DNA of 64,000 nucleotides from Biomphalaria glabrata. Lineage: Eukaryota; Mollusca; Gastropoda; Planorbidae. A program made the translations under genes and the position numbers. Below are positions 1-13,300 of the stretch, in pieces (position 1 is the first letter of the stretch; each line of letters opens with the position of its first letter). Where the stretch lies: assembly GCF_947242115.1 (NCBI RefSeq), contig NC_074712.1:50601338-50665337 (forward strand), written 5' to 3'. The notes under the pieces were generated by a model. That model did no database searches. It was given only the letters and a program-made list of their open reading frames with translations, and was not told where the DNA came from.

Positions 1-279
1 TTATTATGTTCTGCCAATCTGTTCATAAGAATCTGGTGCTTTGACTCAATACATAATGACATTTTAGAGTGCAAACAAGGCAAGTCTACAACTGATGTTC
101 TTCTTTATTCTTTCGGTAATTTTTAAAATATCGTATTTATTTCAATGCAATATTTATGTAAATTTAAAGCTTATCCCTCACTATTTTTAAGTACAAAAAC
201 AAAATCTATTAAAATACTCAGAAAGACACAAAGATAAAGGCACATTCCTCGTTCCATATGCTAGGATAAATTGAACTAA

Positions 280-470
280 TTCTTCCCTAGTGCTATTAGA
301 GCATGGAATGGGTTGCCTGGGCCAGCCAGGAAAACCAATGACTTAGCAGAATTTAAGTCATTGGTCATTGGTTAACATGCAGGACAAGATGCATGACGCG
401 TAGGACGTAATCATCTTCTTTTTTGAAGTAAAGTCTGTATTGTATAAGATGAGATATTTTTAACGCAAAA
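280..470 (+). mobile_element. LINE 3' end (ORF2 C-terminus plus 3' UTR)
   Basis: One frame reads RAWNGLPGPARKTNDLAEF followed by KSLVIG and a stop, the kind of tail found at the C-terminus of Jockey/CR1-like non-LTR retrotransposon ORF2 proteins (a WN-LP motif followed by an FK motif). The 3' UTR after it, containing GCATGACGCGTAGGACGTAA, recurs at 37341-37500 in the same orientation, so this is a dispersed family. Upstream the frame is broken by stops, so this is a 5'-truncated dead copy. The clade is inferred. Confidence 0.65.
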
Positions 471-479
471 AGTAAAAAG

Positions 480-830
480 ATCGAGTAGCCAATGTGGCAA
501 TTCAATTTTACGACAATGAAACTGTTTTTAATATGACAATTACATCGATTGGCTGCATGGAATTAGGTCACAATCTCTTCAACCAATCATTTGTGAATCG
601 CAACGGTATTTGGACGGAAGACCTGCAAAATGGCAGTCAGTATAAATACACACCGCGTTCGAAGCAAGGTCGCTTCCATTGCGTTAAAAAAGATCCCAAA
701 AGTATATAAGACACGCATAAAAAATGCCCGTTTTGAGAAAATTTCAATTAGTTTTCATCACATAGTTATTTCTTCGCTACTTTTTCGAATTATTAAACTT
801 CATTCCACACATACATAGATCTCTAGGACT
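480..830. other. Unassigned stretch with TATA-like boxes
   Basis: The stretch contains TATAAATA near 642 and TATATAAG near 702 and is less AT-rich than its flanks. A 72-codon frame from 494 has no ATG near its start and resembles nothing I know. It could be a promoter for something to the right, possibly the missing BTAF1 5' end, but nothing links it to a transcript. Confidence 0.2.
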
Positions 831-1330
831 ACTAGACTAGATCTACTGATACTGATACTCACAGTGAACATCGTACTGTTGAGTGTCGGAAAGTTCCTGG
901 TGGACAATTTTCTTTACTGGTCTTGCTCTTACTCTATTAAGTAATTCTATTCACTATTGATCTCGTATCTAGTCTAGATCTACATCTAATACAAGCTAAG
1001 TCTTGTTATAGGAATCTTTATAGTCTAGAACTAGCGCATGATCACGAAAACCTAAATAAATCTAGATAAATTGATTTAGAAAGCCCAGGATTGCCAGGAT
1101 CTGATTTTGAGCCGTCTGAGGATGATAGATGATCTAAGACTAAGATAAAGTTCTAGATTAGTAGTTCCAAGTCAAGTTTAACCTCCCAGCTTAAATATAC
1201 TTAACTAGTGAAGATTTCTAGAGACTAATCTGAGTAGTCTAGATATTTAGAGATTCTAGCAGTCTAGATCTAATTAGTAGTATTCCATTTTTTGTGTGTC
1301 CTCTCCTCTGCCTGAGGCTCTGCTCATGTT
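830..1330. repeat. CTAGATCT-rich low-complexity tract
   Basis: The tract is packed with variants of CTAGA, AGATCT and TAGATCTAG, many of them palindromic, with no fixed period. The same texture appears at 31100-31210 and, much longer, at 53640-55160. I see no coding signal in it. Confidence 0.55.
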
Positions 1331-2540
1331 TGGAATCTAGACTTTAGAATCTTTTCATCAACAATTGCTTAACCATCAAGATCTTGAATGTGAGAATCAT
1401 TGTAAAGACAAAGAAGCATATCATTGCCATATCTCTAGTGAAGTTTCACCTAGGATGCCAAAAATGATGAATGTCATGCCCATGGGTTCAATGACTTAAG
1501 CCAAATTTTGTATCCTAAAAGCATCAGCAGTTCTAATAACAGCCCAGTCATGAGCACCAGGTATCTTTTTTAATCTAGAATCTAGACAGACCTACATAAC
1601 ATATCTTTAAAATGTACTCCTTGGTAAATTTGGTTTTGGTCCCTAAAACATGTTTTATTAAAAAATTGACCTAATAAAATGATAATAAAAGTAAATATTT
1701 TTACTAATTGAATGCACTCGGTCTTATACTGTGATAATTATTGTTTTTACTACCTAGTTTCATATCAATTGCATTTTTGACTACACATCTAAGCTATGTA
1801 GGTCGACTACTGCTAAGATTAGATTTTGATTTGTGAAGATCTATGTCCAAAACAAGATTTCCACTGCCAAGCAAATATTGGATTCTGTTTATTTCTACAA
1901 ATGAATTGTAATGGTTGCCTGCAGTTGACTATATTTCAAAAAGATTCACACACAAAAAAATGCTTGCAAGCGTTTTATCAAACCTTTGTACCAGTATTTT
2001 ATTTTTATTATCTCCCCAAAAGGTCATAGTCTACACATAAAGCATTTTTAAAATATCACAAATTTCATATTTTTAAAGCAATTTTTTCTTTTTCCCTAAG
2101 TTTACTTATTGTTAATATGCCTTACATCATTTCCGCTTTGTTTTAGATGCAGTCTTAATAAAAAAACAAAAACAATCCTAATAGTATTAATAAGATAGAT
2201 CTAGAGTCTTTTTTTTTATTGAGAGAGAGAGCAAGTTATTGTAAAAAAACACTGTAAAAAAAAACAACTAAATCCAAATAGCATTAAAAAGATAAATCTA
2301 GAGCTATGGTGATTTGGCTACACTCAAAAGGGATGAGATAAAGGATTACAATAATAAAACAAAATTATTTCTTTTTATTTAGAGAACAAAATACCAAAAT
2401 AAATGTAGAAAGTGGAACATGAATGTGACATTGGATTGGGGCCTTTGGAAAATGCATTTTTTTCTCTAGTCCTGAAACTGATGGTATAAAGAAATGTATT
2501 CAGTGTCTAATACCGTACATTGCTTGTAAACATTAATATT
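1330..2540. other. No recognisable gene
   Basis: AT-rich non-coding DNA with short A and T runs and a GA run near 2221. Frames are short, with no domain or splice pattern that I recognise. Confidence 0.4.
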
Positions 2541-2544
2541 AACA

Positions 2545-2650
2545 TACTTAGGCTTAGGTCCTCCCACGCCGTTCGGCACATTGGGCAGCAAGCTGTCTCC
2601 ATAAAGATCTGTCATTGGCAATGTCTGAAGCCTACTCCCAGCTGGTGTTT
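2545..2650 (-). mobile_element. LINE ORF2 C-terminal fragment
   Basis: Read on the minus strand, one frame gives ASDIANDRSLWRQLAAQCAE followed by RRGRT. That resembles the C-terminal tail of non-LTR elements in which a short W-R motif follows a DR motif. Only about 100 bp is recognisable, and an A/T run plus a G run follow on the plus strand at 2679-2730. The clade is uncertain. Confidence 0.45.
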
Positions 2651-2659
2651 TAATATTAA

Positions 2660-4342
2660 ATTTAATATTAAAGGTTGCAAAAAAAAAAAAAAGTACGACT
2701 TTTTTTTTTTAAAAGGGGGGGGGGGGGGGGTCACGGTCAAAAGATAATATAGATTGAATTAAGAAGTTGAAGAAAAGTCATAATATGTGCAAAGGACCGA
2801 CTTTTGTTTTTGGCTGGGAGGGGGAAAACAGATAAGTGAAAGTGCTACTAAATTAACAGGCCCAAAATATGCGTTTGTGTATGTATCAAGGGCGCATTAT
2901 GGAGCGTGTCTTTCCAAATCATGTCAGAAGTCTAAGTCAGAGAAATTACGATGGGCAGGTAAAAAAATTGTCCATGCCAAAGAGCAAAGAGAGAGAAAAG
3001 GAAAAAGAGAGCAATAAACTTTCATTGTTTATTACAATTTCAAAAAAAGAAAAGAAGGTAGTGTTCTGGCCATAATAAAATATATAGCCAGGGAACAAAT
3101 AAACATGTGTAGCTGGTTTGTACTGCTGGTATATAAATATTATATAGAATTTTTAAGAATCGAAATAAATCCTGTTAATTGGTTACCAATGTTATGTACT
3201 GTGGACAAAAGTGTTGGGTTGATCTCTGTACCTTTTGAAGGCTAAATAATTGAAATAGAGAGATACAGCAAGAGTAGAGAAGTTCTTTTTATACGAGATG
3301 GTTTAGTAAGTTACATTAAAACCATGTACATATGAAATTTCTATCTTTCAAGTCCATGGTTCTGGTAAAGTCAGTAAACATTAGTGTCATGAAAAATGTG
3401 AACATTACTTTTAAACTACTAGATGAAAGTCTGGAAGAAATAAATGACCTCATCGTCTAAAGGCAGAAAAATCAATGCAGTGCAAAGGTCAACATCCCAT
3501 GTATTTATAATTTGTGAGACCATTAAACAAGTTCTCTCAATTTGGTTTTGCTAATGAATGTGGATATGTGATGGAATATGAAATAAGCAGGAAAAGGTTG
3601 AACGTCAGCATGTAAAAAATTAAGAATTTTAGAGATTAAAAAAAAGCCTAAAGCATCAATGCTGAGCCGCAGTGCTACAATTGAAGTGAAGATTTAAACT
3701 CTGCCCTGGATGTTTGGATTGCACTTCAAAACATGCAGCAGGTGAAAGCTGATGCTGCCCATGATGGGGAAATGTATTAAAACTTTGCCATGCCAAGTCT
3801 TGCTGGAGGAAATTAAAGAAAGTCTCTGAGGTGTTCTATTTGTAGTGGGATTAAAAATGAGTTGTTTTATCCTGCATAAATTCTTCTTCTTCCATGCTTT
3901 ATATGAATTTGTTAAGATTTTTACTTAAAGCTAAGCTTTAAAGTAAAAGCATTTCTTTTTGGAATGTTTGTAGTGCCCACAGCACAATAAAAGGTGTAAT
4001 GATATTTTAATAGTGTATATTAAACATTGCAAGTTCCATCTTGAAATATAGCACATTACTGTATATTGGAAAGATGATTCAATGGACCAAAAACAGCTAA
4101 TCCCATTGTTTTCATTCAACTGAAATATACTTCATATTGACCTCAATAACAGAGCTGTAGAAAAGTCATTAGTAGGCAACTAACTTTAAGAACCTGTTGT
4201 TGTTTTTTTACACAATACATGCTTTATCATGTCCTCTAGGTGGCCAGTCAGTTTCTTTGTGTAAACAAAGTTTTTTTTTTTTTTTAGCAAATAAGATTTT
4301 TTTTTTTATTGTAATAAATTCTTTTCTTTGTATGTTTTACAG
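2660..4342. other. Upstream flank of BTAF1, no sure gene
   Basis: The stretch holds homopolymers (T run then G run at 2700-2730), short broken frames and AT-rich filler. I looked for an ATG exon ending in phase 2 before GT that could supply the expected BTAF1 start (MAVSR in human) and found none that is convincing. Confidence 0.4.
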
Positions 4343-7300
4343 ACTAGATAGGTTGTTTTTGTTGTTGGATACTGGATCTACACCATTAATTAGAAAATCT
4401 GCTGCTGAACAATTAGGAGATGTTGTGAGACTTCATCCACATGAGCTCAATACACTTCTGGTCAAAGTATGGACATATTTAAAACACTTATTTTTATGTT
4501 ATCTATTTTATAGTTGTTTTGTCTTAACATGCTTGCCAGCAGTACTATATGGCTTGATTAGCACATGAACTTAAACCACTCTTTTTTTCTGTTGAAAGAA
4601 TATGTAATTTTTATTTTGATGCATATTTCCTTTGTCTCTTGTGTTGGTACATACAGATGTTAATATCTTTTTACACTTATAAAGCAACTATAACCCAATG
4701 TATGTTTCTTTCTTCAGATTCATAGCTTCCTGAGAAGTTTAACATGGGAGACTCGTGTGGCAGCTGCACAAGCTATTGATGCGATAGCAAAGAATGTCCC
4801 ACAATGGGAACCTAGGGGTGCTCCAAAATCAGGTGTGTGATCTATAAACATGGGACTGCGTTGTTGTCATGGAAGCTACTGTAGAAAATTTATATAATAC
4901 AGAACCACCGCTGTTAGTATTTTTAGAAATATTCCAAAATATTTTCAGACACAAAACATCTTGTTGAATATTTTATTTATAAATTTATTATTTATTTGTT
5001 TTTGTAAAACACCCAATATTTCACATTGGGAGTAAAATCTTGTGTAAGGTTCTATTTTACTAGATCTTTTGAGCTATAGCAAATCTCTATAAAAATTGGG
5101 AAGGGGGTTGCTGCACTCAACCAAACTTTCTAGGAAAGGAAAGTTTTGATTTAATTACACTGTCTGCGTAACATTAAATATGAAGAGAATGAAACAAAAA
5201 AAATTGTTTGTCAATACAATTTAAAAAAAAAAAAGCATGTGTCTTAGAAGAGGACATAACCAATATCTAAGTGGCTAAGTCTACTAGTTTGAAGCATCTC
5301 ACTATTTCTCTGCAACAAACTTGCATCTATTATTGTTTGTTTTTTTTCTCAACATTTCTTTATAAGCCACAAGCTCCCAAGCATTGTCCATTTATGAAGT
5401 GCATGCCTTTGCTGCTGTTCAGGCTGTTACTTATGATGCTCAGGTTGTCTGCATATTCAGCTACACTCAAATACATTTTGTATAATTTTAGTAGGAATGA
5501 TGTTCAATATTACTTGGAAGCTACCAACTGAGGCATAAATACAAATCTCATCTGTGTTGTGGTTCGTGGGTTCTTGTTTGCAGTATATATATCTTAATTG
5601 AAAAATTGTCTATTTGTGTTGGTATATATCCCAAACCATTATAAGAAATTTATTTTTTTGCTTCACTTTTGTTTGTAGGGCTTTGTTATCCTTATGGTCC
5701 AGACTTTTCTTTTGTTAATTGTTGCAAAATATTTTTATACTAGTCGACATAGCATATGCCGCTATTTTGCAACGCTGGCCTTAGGCGACTGCAGTGGGCG
5801 ATGTACTTTCATAGGACCCGCGCTAATTCTAGGTGTAAAAAATATTAAATTAAACCATTTTATAACAGATTTCCAGCGGCCTCGTGTCGATTTACCAGGA
5901 TCTCCTGGAAATCTCCTGAAATTGCAAAATATGTGAAAAAGTCCTGGAAATCTCCAGAAATTATTAAAAATCTTTTGAAAACTCAAACAAATCTCATGAA
6001 ATATACAGACAAAAATTGTCATTTTGGGGTGTCATTAATATGGAAAGCGCCAATCCTACACGCGATAAGTAAAAATGGCATTATGCATTACCCGTAATTG
6101 TGTAATCTGGTGAAAGAAGCTTCTCACGTCTCAAACTAATGAAGAATTACTTGAGGTCAACAATTCTCGTAGAAACTTTTGGTAATTCTTGCTATTGAGC
6201 ATGATCTGTGTAGGAAATAGAATTTTTATGATATACTGTATGACTTTACTGTACGCAAAGCTCGTAAAGTCATTTAAATGCAAAGATGAATTTATTTTCT
6301 AATAAAAACTCTTAATTTTCACTTATTATCTGTATCCCTACCCAAACTTGGCCCCGCGAAATCCGTTTCGCATAGGACTCCACAATGGTTAAGTCCGTCC
6401 CTGCTGTTTAGTGACAGGTGAATACAGAATAGATTACTTGTTTTCTTTCCATGACTTCTTGGTCACAATGGTTAAGTCCGGCCCTGCTATTTAGTGACGG
6501 TTTAATACTACTTGTTCTCCCCCCCCCCTTTTTTTTTTCTGCCTCTTAAACTATGTAGGGTAACTCTAGTCCGTCCAACTTGCAAAAATAAAAGAGTGAT
6601 CTTTCCTTTACGTGGTGTCCAAACTCTTGAGCCATAAAGAGAATTATATTTATAGATTGTCTAAAATAAGTGTATGGCTTGATATATGATTATTTTTGTT
6701 TCCAGAATGTGACATGGCTAATTTTATTGGAGAAGGCACAGTTTTATTTTCACATTTTGATATAAAAAGAGTCTTAGAATGTGGTTCCTCACTGTTAGGC
6801 TCTGAAGGAGATCAGTATGACATTGGAACATCTTTAGTTGGTAAATTTATGCCTTTTGCTTTTAATACTATATAATCATGTCAAAGACTTGTGTCTAGAA
6901 TAGACTTCCACTTGCAGCAACCTACTTTTTTACAACTATTTGTAGGTTGCACATAGGCAGCAATGAACTTAGTCTTGCTCAAAAACTGTAAGTCTGTCAC
7001 TTTGTGTCCAACAAGTGCTGCACTAATCAATAATCATGGCATTGAACATTAAGGGTTTCCAAAATGTTCTTGATATTGTATTTAGGATCTATGTACACAT
7101 CTGTTGTTGAGGCTTGTATCTGTTAATATAACAATTGTCTCTAATTCTTAATTTAGTATATAAATATTAATAAATGTTGACAGTTTCAATTGTATTTTAT
7201 TTCTGTTATCATAGCTTTTACAATAACTAAATTGGCACATTGGTGAATGTAAGTTGGGTAGAAAAGTGAAACCATGTTGGTGAATGTAAGTTGGGTAGAA

Positions 7301-10300
7301 AAGTGAAACCATGTAGGTGAATGTAAGTTGGGTAGAAAAGTGAAAACATGTTATATTATTTGCTGTGATAGACAAAAGAAAATGAGGGAAGGATCAAATC
7401 AAGGTCACCAACAGGGTACAACACCAGGTGTGACAGTGATCAAATAATGAAGTAGAATAAAAGAGAATTCTTAGTATAAAAATTAATTAAATGTCTGAAA
7501 TGTCTAGCTTTTCTAAAAATAAAATAAAAATAAAAATGAGTTGAACTAAGGCATTTACTTTTTTCTCTTATATTTTATGTATATTGCTCACTGATAAAAT
7601 ATCCAAGAGATACCAATATACTTATTCAGATTATAATATTTACTAAGTGGTAATCCAATCCAGCATATGTTACATAATTTTTCAAAGGCTGATTAGGATC
7701 TACTTTCATTTTCCTCCTTGGTCAAGACTTCCTCAACTTGAGCAGGAAGCTGAACTTAAAAATGATGCTAATAGTGTTTGCAATTAATGGAAGATTACCT
7801 AATTCATTAATTTAAAAAAAAACTTCAACATTTTCTTTAAAAATCTTAATCACTTTATATTTTTCCAATTATGTTGTAAAAATATTTGCTATAATTTCTT
7901 TAAATAGAAATGCATTTAATTATAGTTTCTTTTCAAACATCATCATGTGAAACATTACATTCTGAAAAAATGAATAGAAGATTGGTTAAGATATTTTTCA
8001 TTATAAATCAGTTGTTGTTTTTTTTAATTGCATGACACTACTTTGCATATATATTTTAAATTAAACTTTGGACCCAACTAGCTTTTAAAACTCAACATTT
8101 TATGTTCAACTAAGTGGGTGTTTCATTTAAACATTCCATTCTGTCCTCCAATCTATAAATATTTGAAATAAAATAGTTAAAAGCTTTTAAATAATTGTAA
8201 ACACTTAAATAAGTTACAATGTTAAACTTGTTCATCTCCTAGATATGGATGATAGAGACCAACTTTCTCAACAAAGACAGCAATTAAACAAGCGATTGGG
8301 CTTAGATATAACAGGCCAACTTGGTATAGACTCCAGTAATCTTTTCAATGATGATGATCTGCGCATGAATGTTGAAGCAACACTTCCTTCTATGAATAAT
8401 AACTCTCAGGTACTTAGGGTTCTTAAGTATTGGTCTATGTTTTATAAAAAATTTAATGCTACGTTGTTGTTGTTTTTTTCAATAAATATATAGATAGATA
8501 AGTAACCTTTTGTTCCTTTGGGTAAGAAATGTTCCCCTGTTTTGTAGGCAAACACCTAACAAGGGTGTTATGTACCTGTCACAGTAACATACCATTTTTA
8601 CCTTCTCTTTCTTTGGTTTTAGAGCCTGCTAAGCTTAGGGACTGCAGTCCAAACCAAAAAAGTGCAGCTATCTCACAGAACTTATTTAATCACAATCTGG
8701 CAGAATAGTTCATTCTAGTTCAATCACTTTATTTCTAACTAAAGTTAATTTGAAAAATTCTTTTGTTTTCATCAATCGGTGTATTTACTTTGATAGCAGT
8801 GCAGTCTGAATATTTATACCTATATATCATTCTGATAGCTATATTTAAATATAAAACCAACACATTTATTTGAAACTTTCTTTCTGCATATTTCTTCCAG
8901 CCTGTGGTTGAGTTGCTAAAACAACAGTTAGGGGCCAGAAGTCAGATGAGTTCAAGGGAAAGAAATGTTGCGAAAAGAAAAGCAAGATCATTATCTAAAC
9001 ATATTTCAAGGTCTTCATTTTTTTTTAAATTTTGTTTCAATATCAAGTAATTGGTATTTTGAATTTATTTACATAATCTCTTTACAATGTTTTCAATAGC
9101 AATAACAATGCCAATGATGAACCTTGTCCAGTGAAACGGATCAAGCGTGAAAGGTCAACAGGCTCACTAGACTCTACTGATTCCTCACAAATTGAAGAGG
9201 TATGTAACAAATGATGTATGTTTTTTTGTTGTTTTTTATTACATTTATGAGATCAACCATATTGCTAGAGACTAATTTTGACTGTCTGCAGTTTTCTATA
9301 TTTTTTGTCTAGGACTTCATAGTTTTGGTTTTATATTGATACCCTTAGTAAAAGAATCATAGTAAGGAATTTGTTGTTTCTGGTACTTAAATCTCTATTA
9401 GCATTGTCTAATAGAAGTCTCCATGTGGACTTTATGCCACTATGGTCAAAGAAATATTTGTCTAGTTTTTTAATCCTATTGCCCATGATTTTTTGTAACC
9501 TTTTTTTTTTAAATAGGAAAGTAATTTATAGAGTTTTTATTTATTGTTTGTTTTATCGACATAAAATTTACTGAAAATCTTTTTTTCAGCCTGAAGATTG
9601 GCCATTCCAAAACTTTTGCGAAGTTTTGATTAATGACTTGTTTCATAGTTCTTGGGAAGTTCGTCATGGAGCAGCTTCTGGTCTTCGAGAAGTAATCAAA
9701 ACACATGGAAGAGGTGCTGGAAAAACCATGGACATTCCTAGCAATCAAGTAAATCCAACTTAAGTCTTATATTGTAGTTGAGTAAATAAGAAAGTGAACT
9801 GTTTAAAGTTCTGTTGTATTTTTACAATACAGTTGTTTTTGATTTGTGAAAAAAATCTTCATTGTTTGATTTAGCTTGCCTCAGTAAATCAAGTGTGGTT
9901 ATCAGATTTAGCCCTGCGTCTTTTATGTGTACTTGCCCTGGACAGATTTGGAGATTTTGTTTCGGATGAGGTGAGAAAATAGTTTTTGTCACCCCATAAA
10001 GTAATTGGTCCAGTGTTGTTTCTGGTATTGGATCATTGTTGTCATTCTGATGTTTTTGTCTAGGTTGTTGCTCCAGTAAGAGAAACGTGTGCACAAGCAC
10101 TTGGCACAGTTCTGAAATATATGGAAGAGTCATCAGTGTCGGGAGTAGTTAGCATAGCACTTCAGATGTTAGAACAAGTGCATTGGGAAGTTAGGCATGG
10201 AGCTCTTCTGAGTTTGAAATACATCTTAGCAGTCAGGCAGGTAAGTTGTTCTTTATTTTTGAACACATACTAATGTTTATGCACATTCATATCAAGATTT

Positions 10301-13300
10301 CTTAACCCTATATATATTTATAACATTTAAGCCTTTTATACGATGATAGCCCATAGACTTGTCAGAGCTTACTTAGCTGAAACATAATGATAGGGTATGG
10401 TGTAAAATGTAATTGTTTTCATTGAACTACTCCTTTGATATAACATTTTATGTTGAAATTACTGCTTTTTGGGTCAGATATAATAATAGTGAGCCTTAAC
10501 CAAGTACATTCTTAAAAAAATGTCTGTATTTCTCCAAACACTGTTGGTAATTATCAACTTAAGAAAACACCTGACTTAGGTCACTATTGAAAGTTCTTTA
10601 TCACTGTTTATTTTCAAGACAGTTGCAGCATGCTTGTGATTATGTAATATGAGCTGATGTGCACTGACATGTCTAATATATTCCACAGGACCTGACATCC
10701 AAACTTCTTCCACTCATTCTGCCAGCAATACTTAAAGGTCTTTTAGATCCAGATGATGATGTCAGGGCAGTAGCAGCAGCAGCTCTTATACCTGTCACTG
10801 ATCCACTAGTCACTTGTTTACCTGAACAGGTTGGCCCAATGTTCCATAACGCTTTGCTTTCATTAAAAATTTACACTTTACACTTTATCAAATTTTTATT
10901 TATACAAAAGTATTGGAAAGGATTTTTTTTTTCTTTTAATAATACTGTGTTGCATACATGTGCTCTCTGTGAGTATAATGAAGGCTAAGATATATCTGCT
11001 TTCCATTGATCCTACTGATAATAGAATACACACACAATTTCCATAGCTTCCTGTGATACTGAGCTGCTTATGGGACATTCTGGCTGATCTGGATGACCTG
11101 ACAGCCTCCACGAACAGCATCATGACTCTGTTAGCAAAACTTATGTCACACACAGACACCAAGTCCTCCTCCTTGTAAGTATCTCTAAATATACCTTTAC
11201 ATCTTAGCAAGGGTTAAAATTATTTTATAGATCATTACAAGCTCACCATGAGCTCATCATTAACTCAAAATATCATGAAAAATGGTTTGTTTAGATTTAC
11301 ACATTTTTTACTTTTTTTTTTCAAGGCTTTGTAAGTTATGAAACTTTGTTTAAATGCAAAAAATATTTCAGTACTCAAATAAAATAATAACACTTAAACT
11401 TTTTGCACTTAACATTTTCAATGCTTCTGTACAGCATGACAAGTTCTTTGACTGATCTAACACCAAGACTGTGGCCTTTTTTTAGACACAGTATTGTATC
11501 TGTCAGGAAAGCAGCACTAGAAACATTTTATACACTGCTTACAATGAAAATAGGAGAAGTAAGTGCATTTTGTTTATTTCTGAATAACCAGGCTGTTTAT
11601 GTCACTGAACTACACTTAACAGTTTTTAGGTAACCAGGCTGTTTATGTCACTGAACTACACTTAACAGTTTTTAGGTAACCAGGCTGTTTATGCCACTGA
11701 GCTACACTTATAATAGTTTTGGGTATTTGTATTATATGAAGAATTTCAAGATAAGACTAAGTCAGAAAATATCTCACTGTAGGTTTTATTGTGCTAGAAT
11801 AAAACATAAAGTAACAAAAACACTCTACATTAGTGTTCTGAATATCTTCTCATACGGTTACACATTCCTAGCAAAGTATCAACAGTTTCACAACTATTTT
11901 CAGTATTTTAATGTCTAAAACAATGGATTTTTATAGATGACATGCCAGTGGCTAATTCCCATCTACCAAGATGCTATTCGCCACATTTACCAGCGCAGCA
12001 TTCTGGAGGAAAAGTCTGAACTCCTTCCCTTGATTGTGAAAGTGTGGACATCATTGTTAGAGTGTGCTAATATGGATTATCTCTATGCTCTAGCTGTTCC
12101 TTGGTTGGGAGTATGGTTAGCTTTTCTCATGCAGCCTCCAAGGTTAGCCTATGATCCTAGTCTTCTGATTGAGGCCAAGCATAAACCTAGAGTAAGTAGA
12201 TGTACGAAGCATTTTTATTTTTTGAATAGATCTAGCACTTTTATGGAGCACTAATATTTTTGAGAGAACATCATTTGAGTGAAACCTTATTGCTTTGAAA
12301 TCATGTTAGAAAATAATTATTACTTCTATAGGATTGAATGAAGTATTTGTAAATTTCATTCCAGGAAAATCGAAAGTCTCATACTGAGATGAGACACATT
12401 GTCCAGGATGTCAAAAACTTTATTGGTGGATTAGACACTTTAGCAGGGAACTCTGCAGAAAAAGATGCAACTATAAATAGAGCTCGTGTCTGTGGATCCA
12501 GGTATTTTAGTTTTTTAAAGTTGTTGTTGTTTATTTTTATGTTCACATTTTTTTTATGTCAATAAATGCAATAGTAATTTCATTAGCTACATAAAACTCA
12601 TTTAACTTTCTTTTTAATAAGTCTTTGATTTGCTAGTGACAAAAGCATCAGGTGTATAGAATTGTTTTTACTATGTGACTAAATGCTTGCCTTTGTCTTT
12701 CTTTTTTATTTATACTTCATTGAAACCTTGACTTTGGTGATTGTCAGGCTTTTCAGCATGTTAGCCAGCAAACTTTGTCTGCCTACATTGGTTGTTCCAG
12801 TTGGTCAAGAGACACCTCTTGATGTTCTAAGCAAGCTGTTTATGTTTCATCTTAATGGCAAGTCAGCTGTGCAAAGATTTGTTATTGGGCAGGTCATCTA
12901 CTTATGGGCTACTTACAGCACGGTATAGTTGAATAAACATATATCATTAACTGTATTCTGATTCATTCACTCATCTTTCATTCTTCCTTTTTGGGACTGT
13001 CTAGAAATATTTTTCTCCATAGAGTTAAAAACAAGACTTTTTTAGATGTTTCAAATTTGTCATTAAACTTCTCAATTTTATTTTGCTTTGTTTCGTTTAT
13101 TACTTTTCTATTTTATATAATACATAATCACTTTTTAAAAAAACAATGTTAGCTCTGTGAATGTATGGGAGAGAACCAAATTGATTAAAAGTTACATTAT
13201 CCTAGATCTAGACATGACAAACTAAATGTCTGTGTGGAATGGGGGGCCTCTTATTAGAGTAACACATTTGAAATAAATAATAAAACGTTCATTTCACTGT

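Noticed and set aside
632-645. ATGGCAGTCAG, which encodes MAVS, the expected BTAF1 start
   Set aside because: No GT follows in the needed phase; the nearest GT would join to exon 4343 and give a stop at once. Probably a coincidence.
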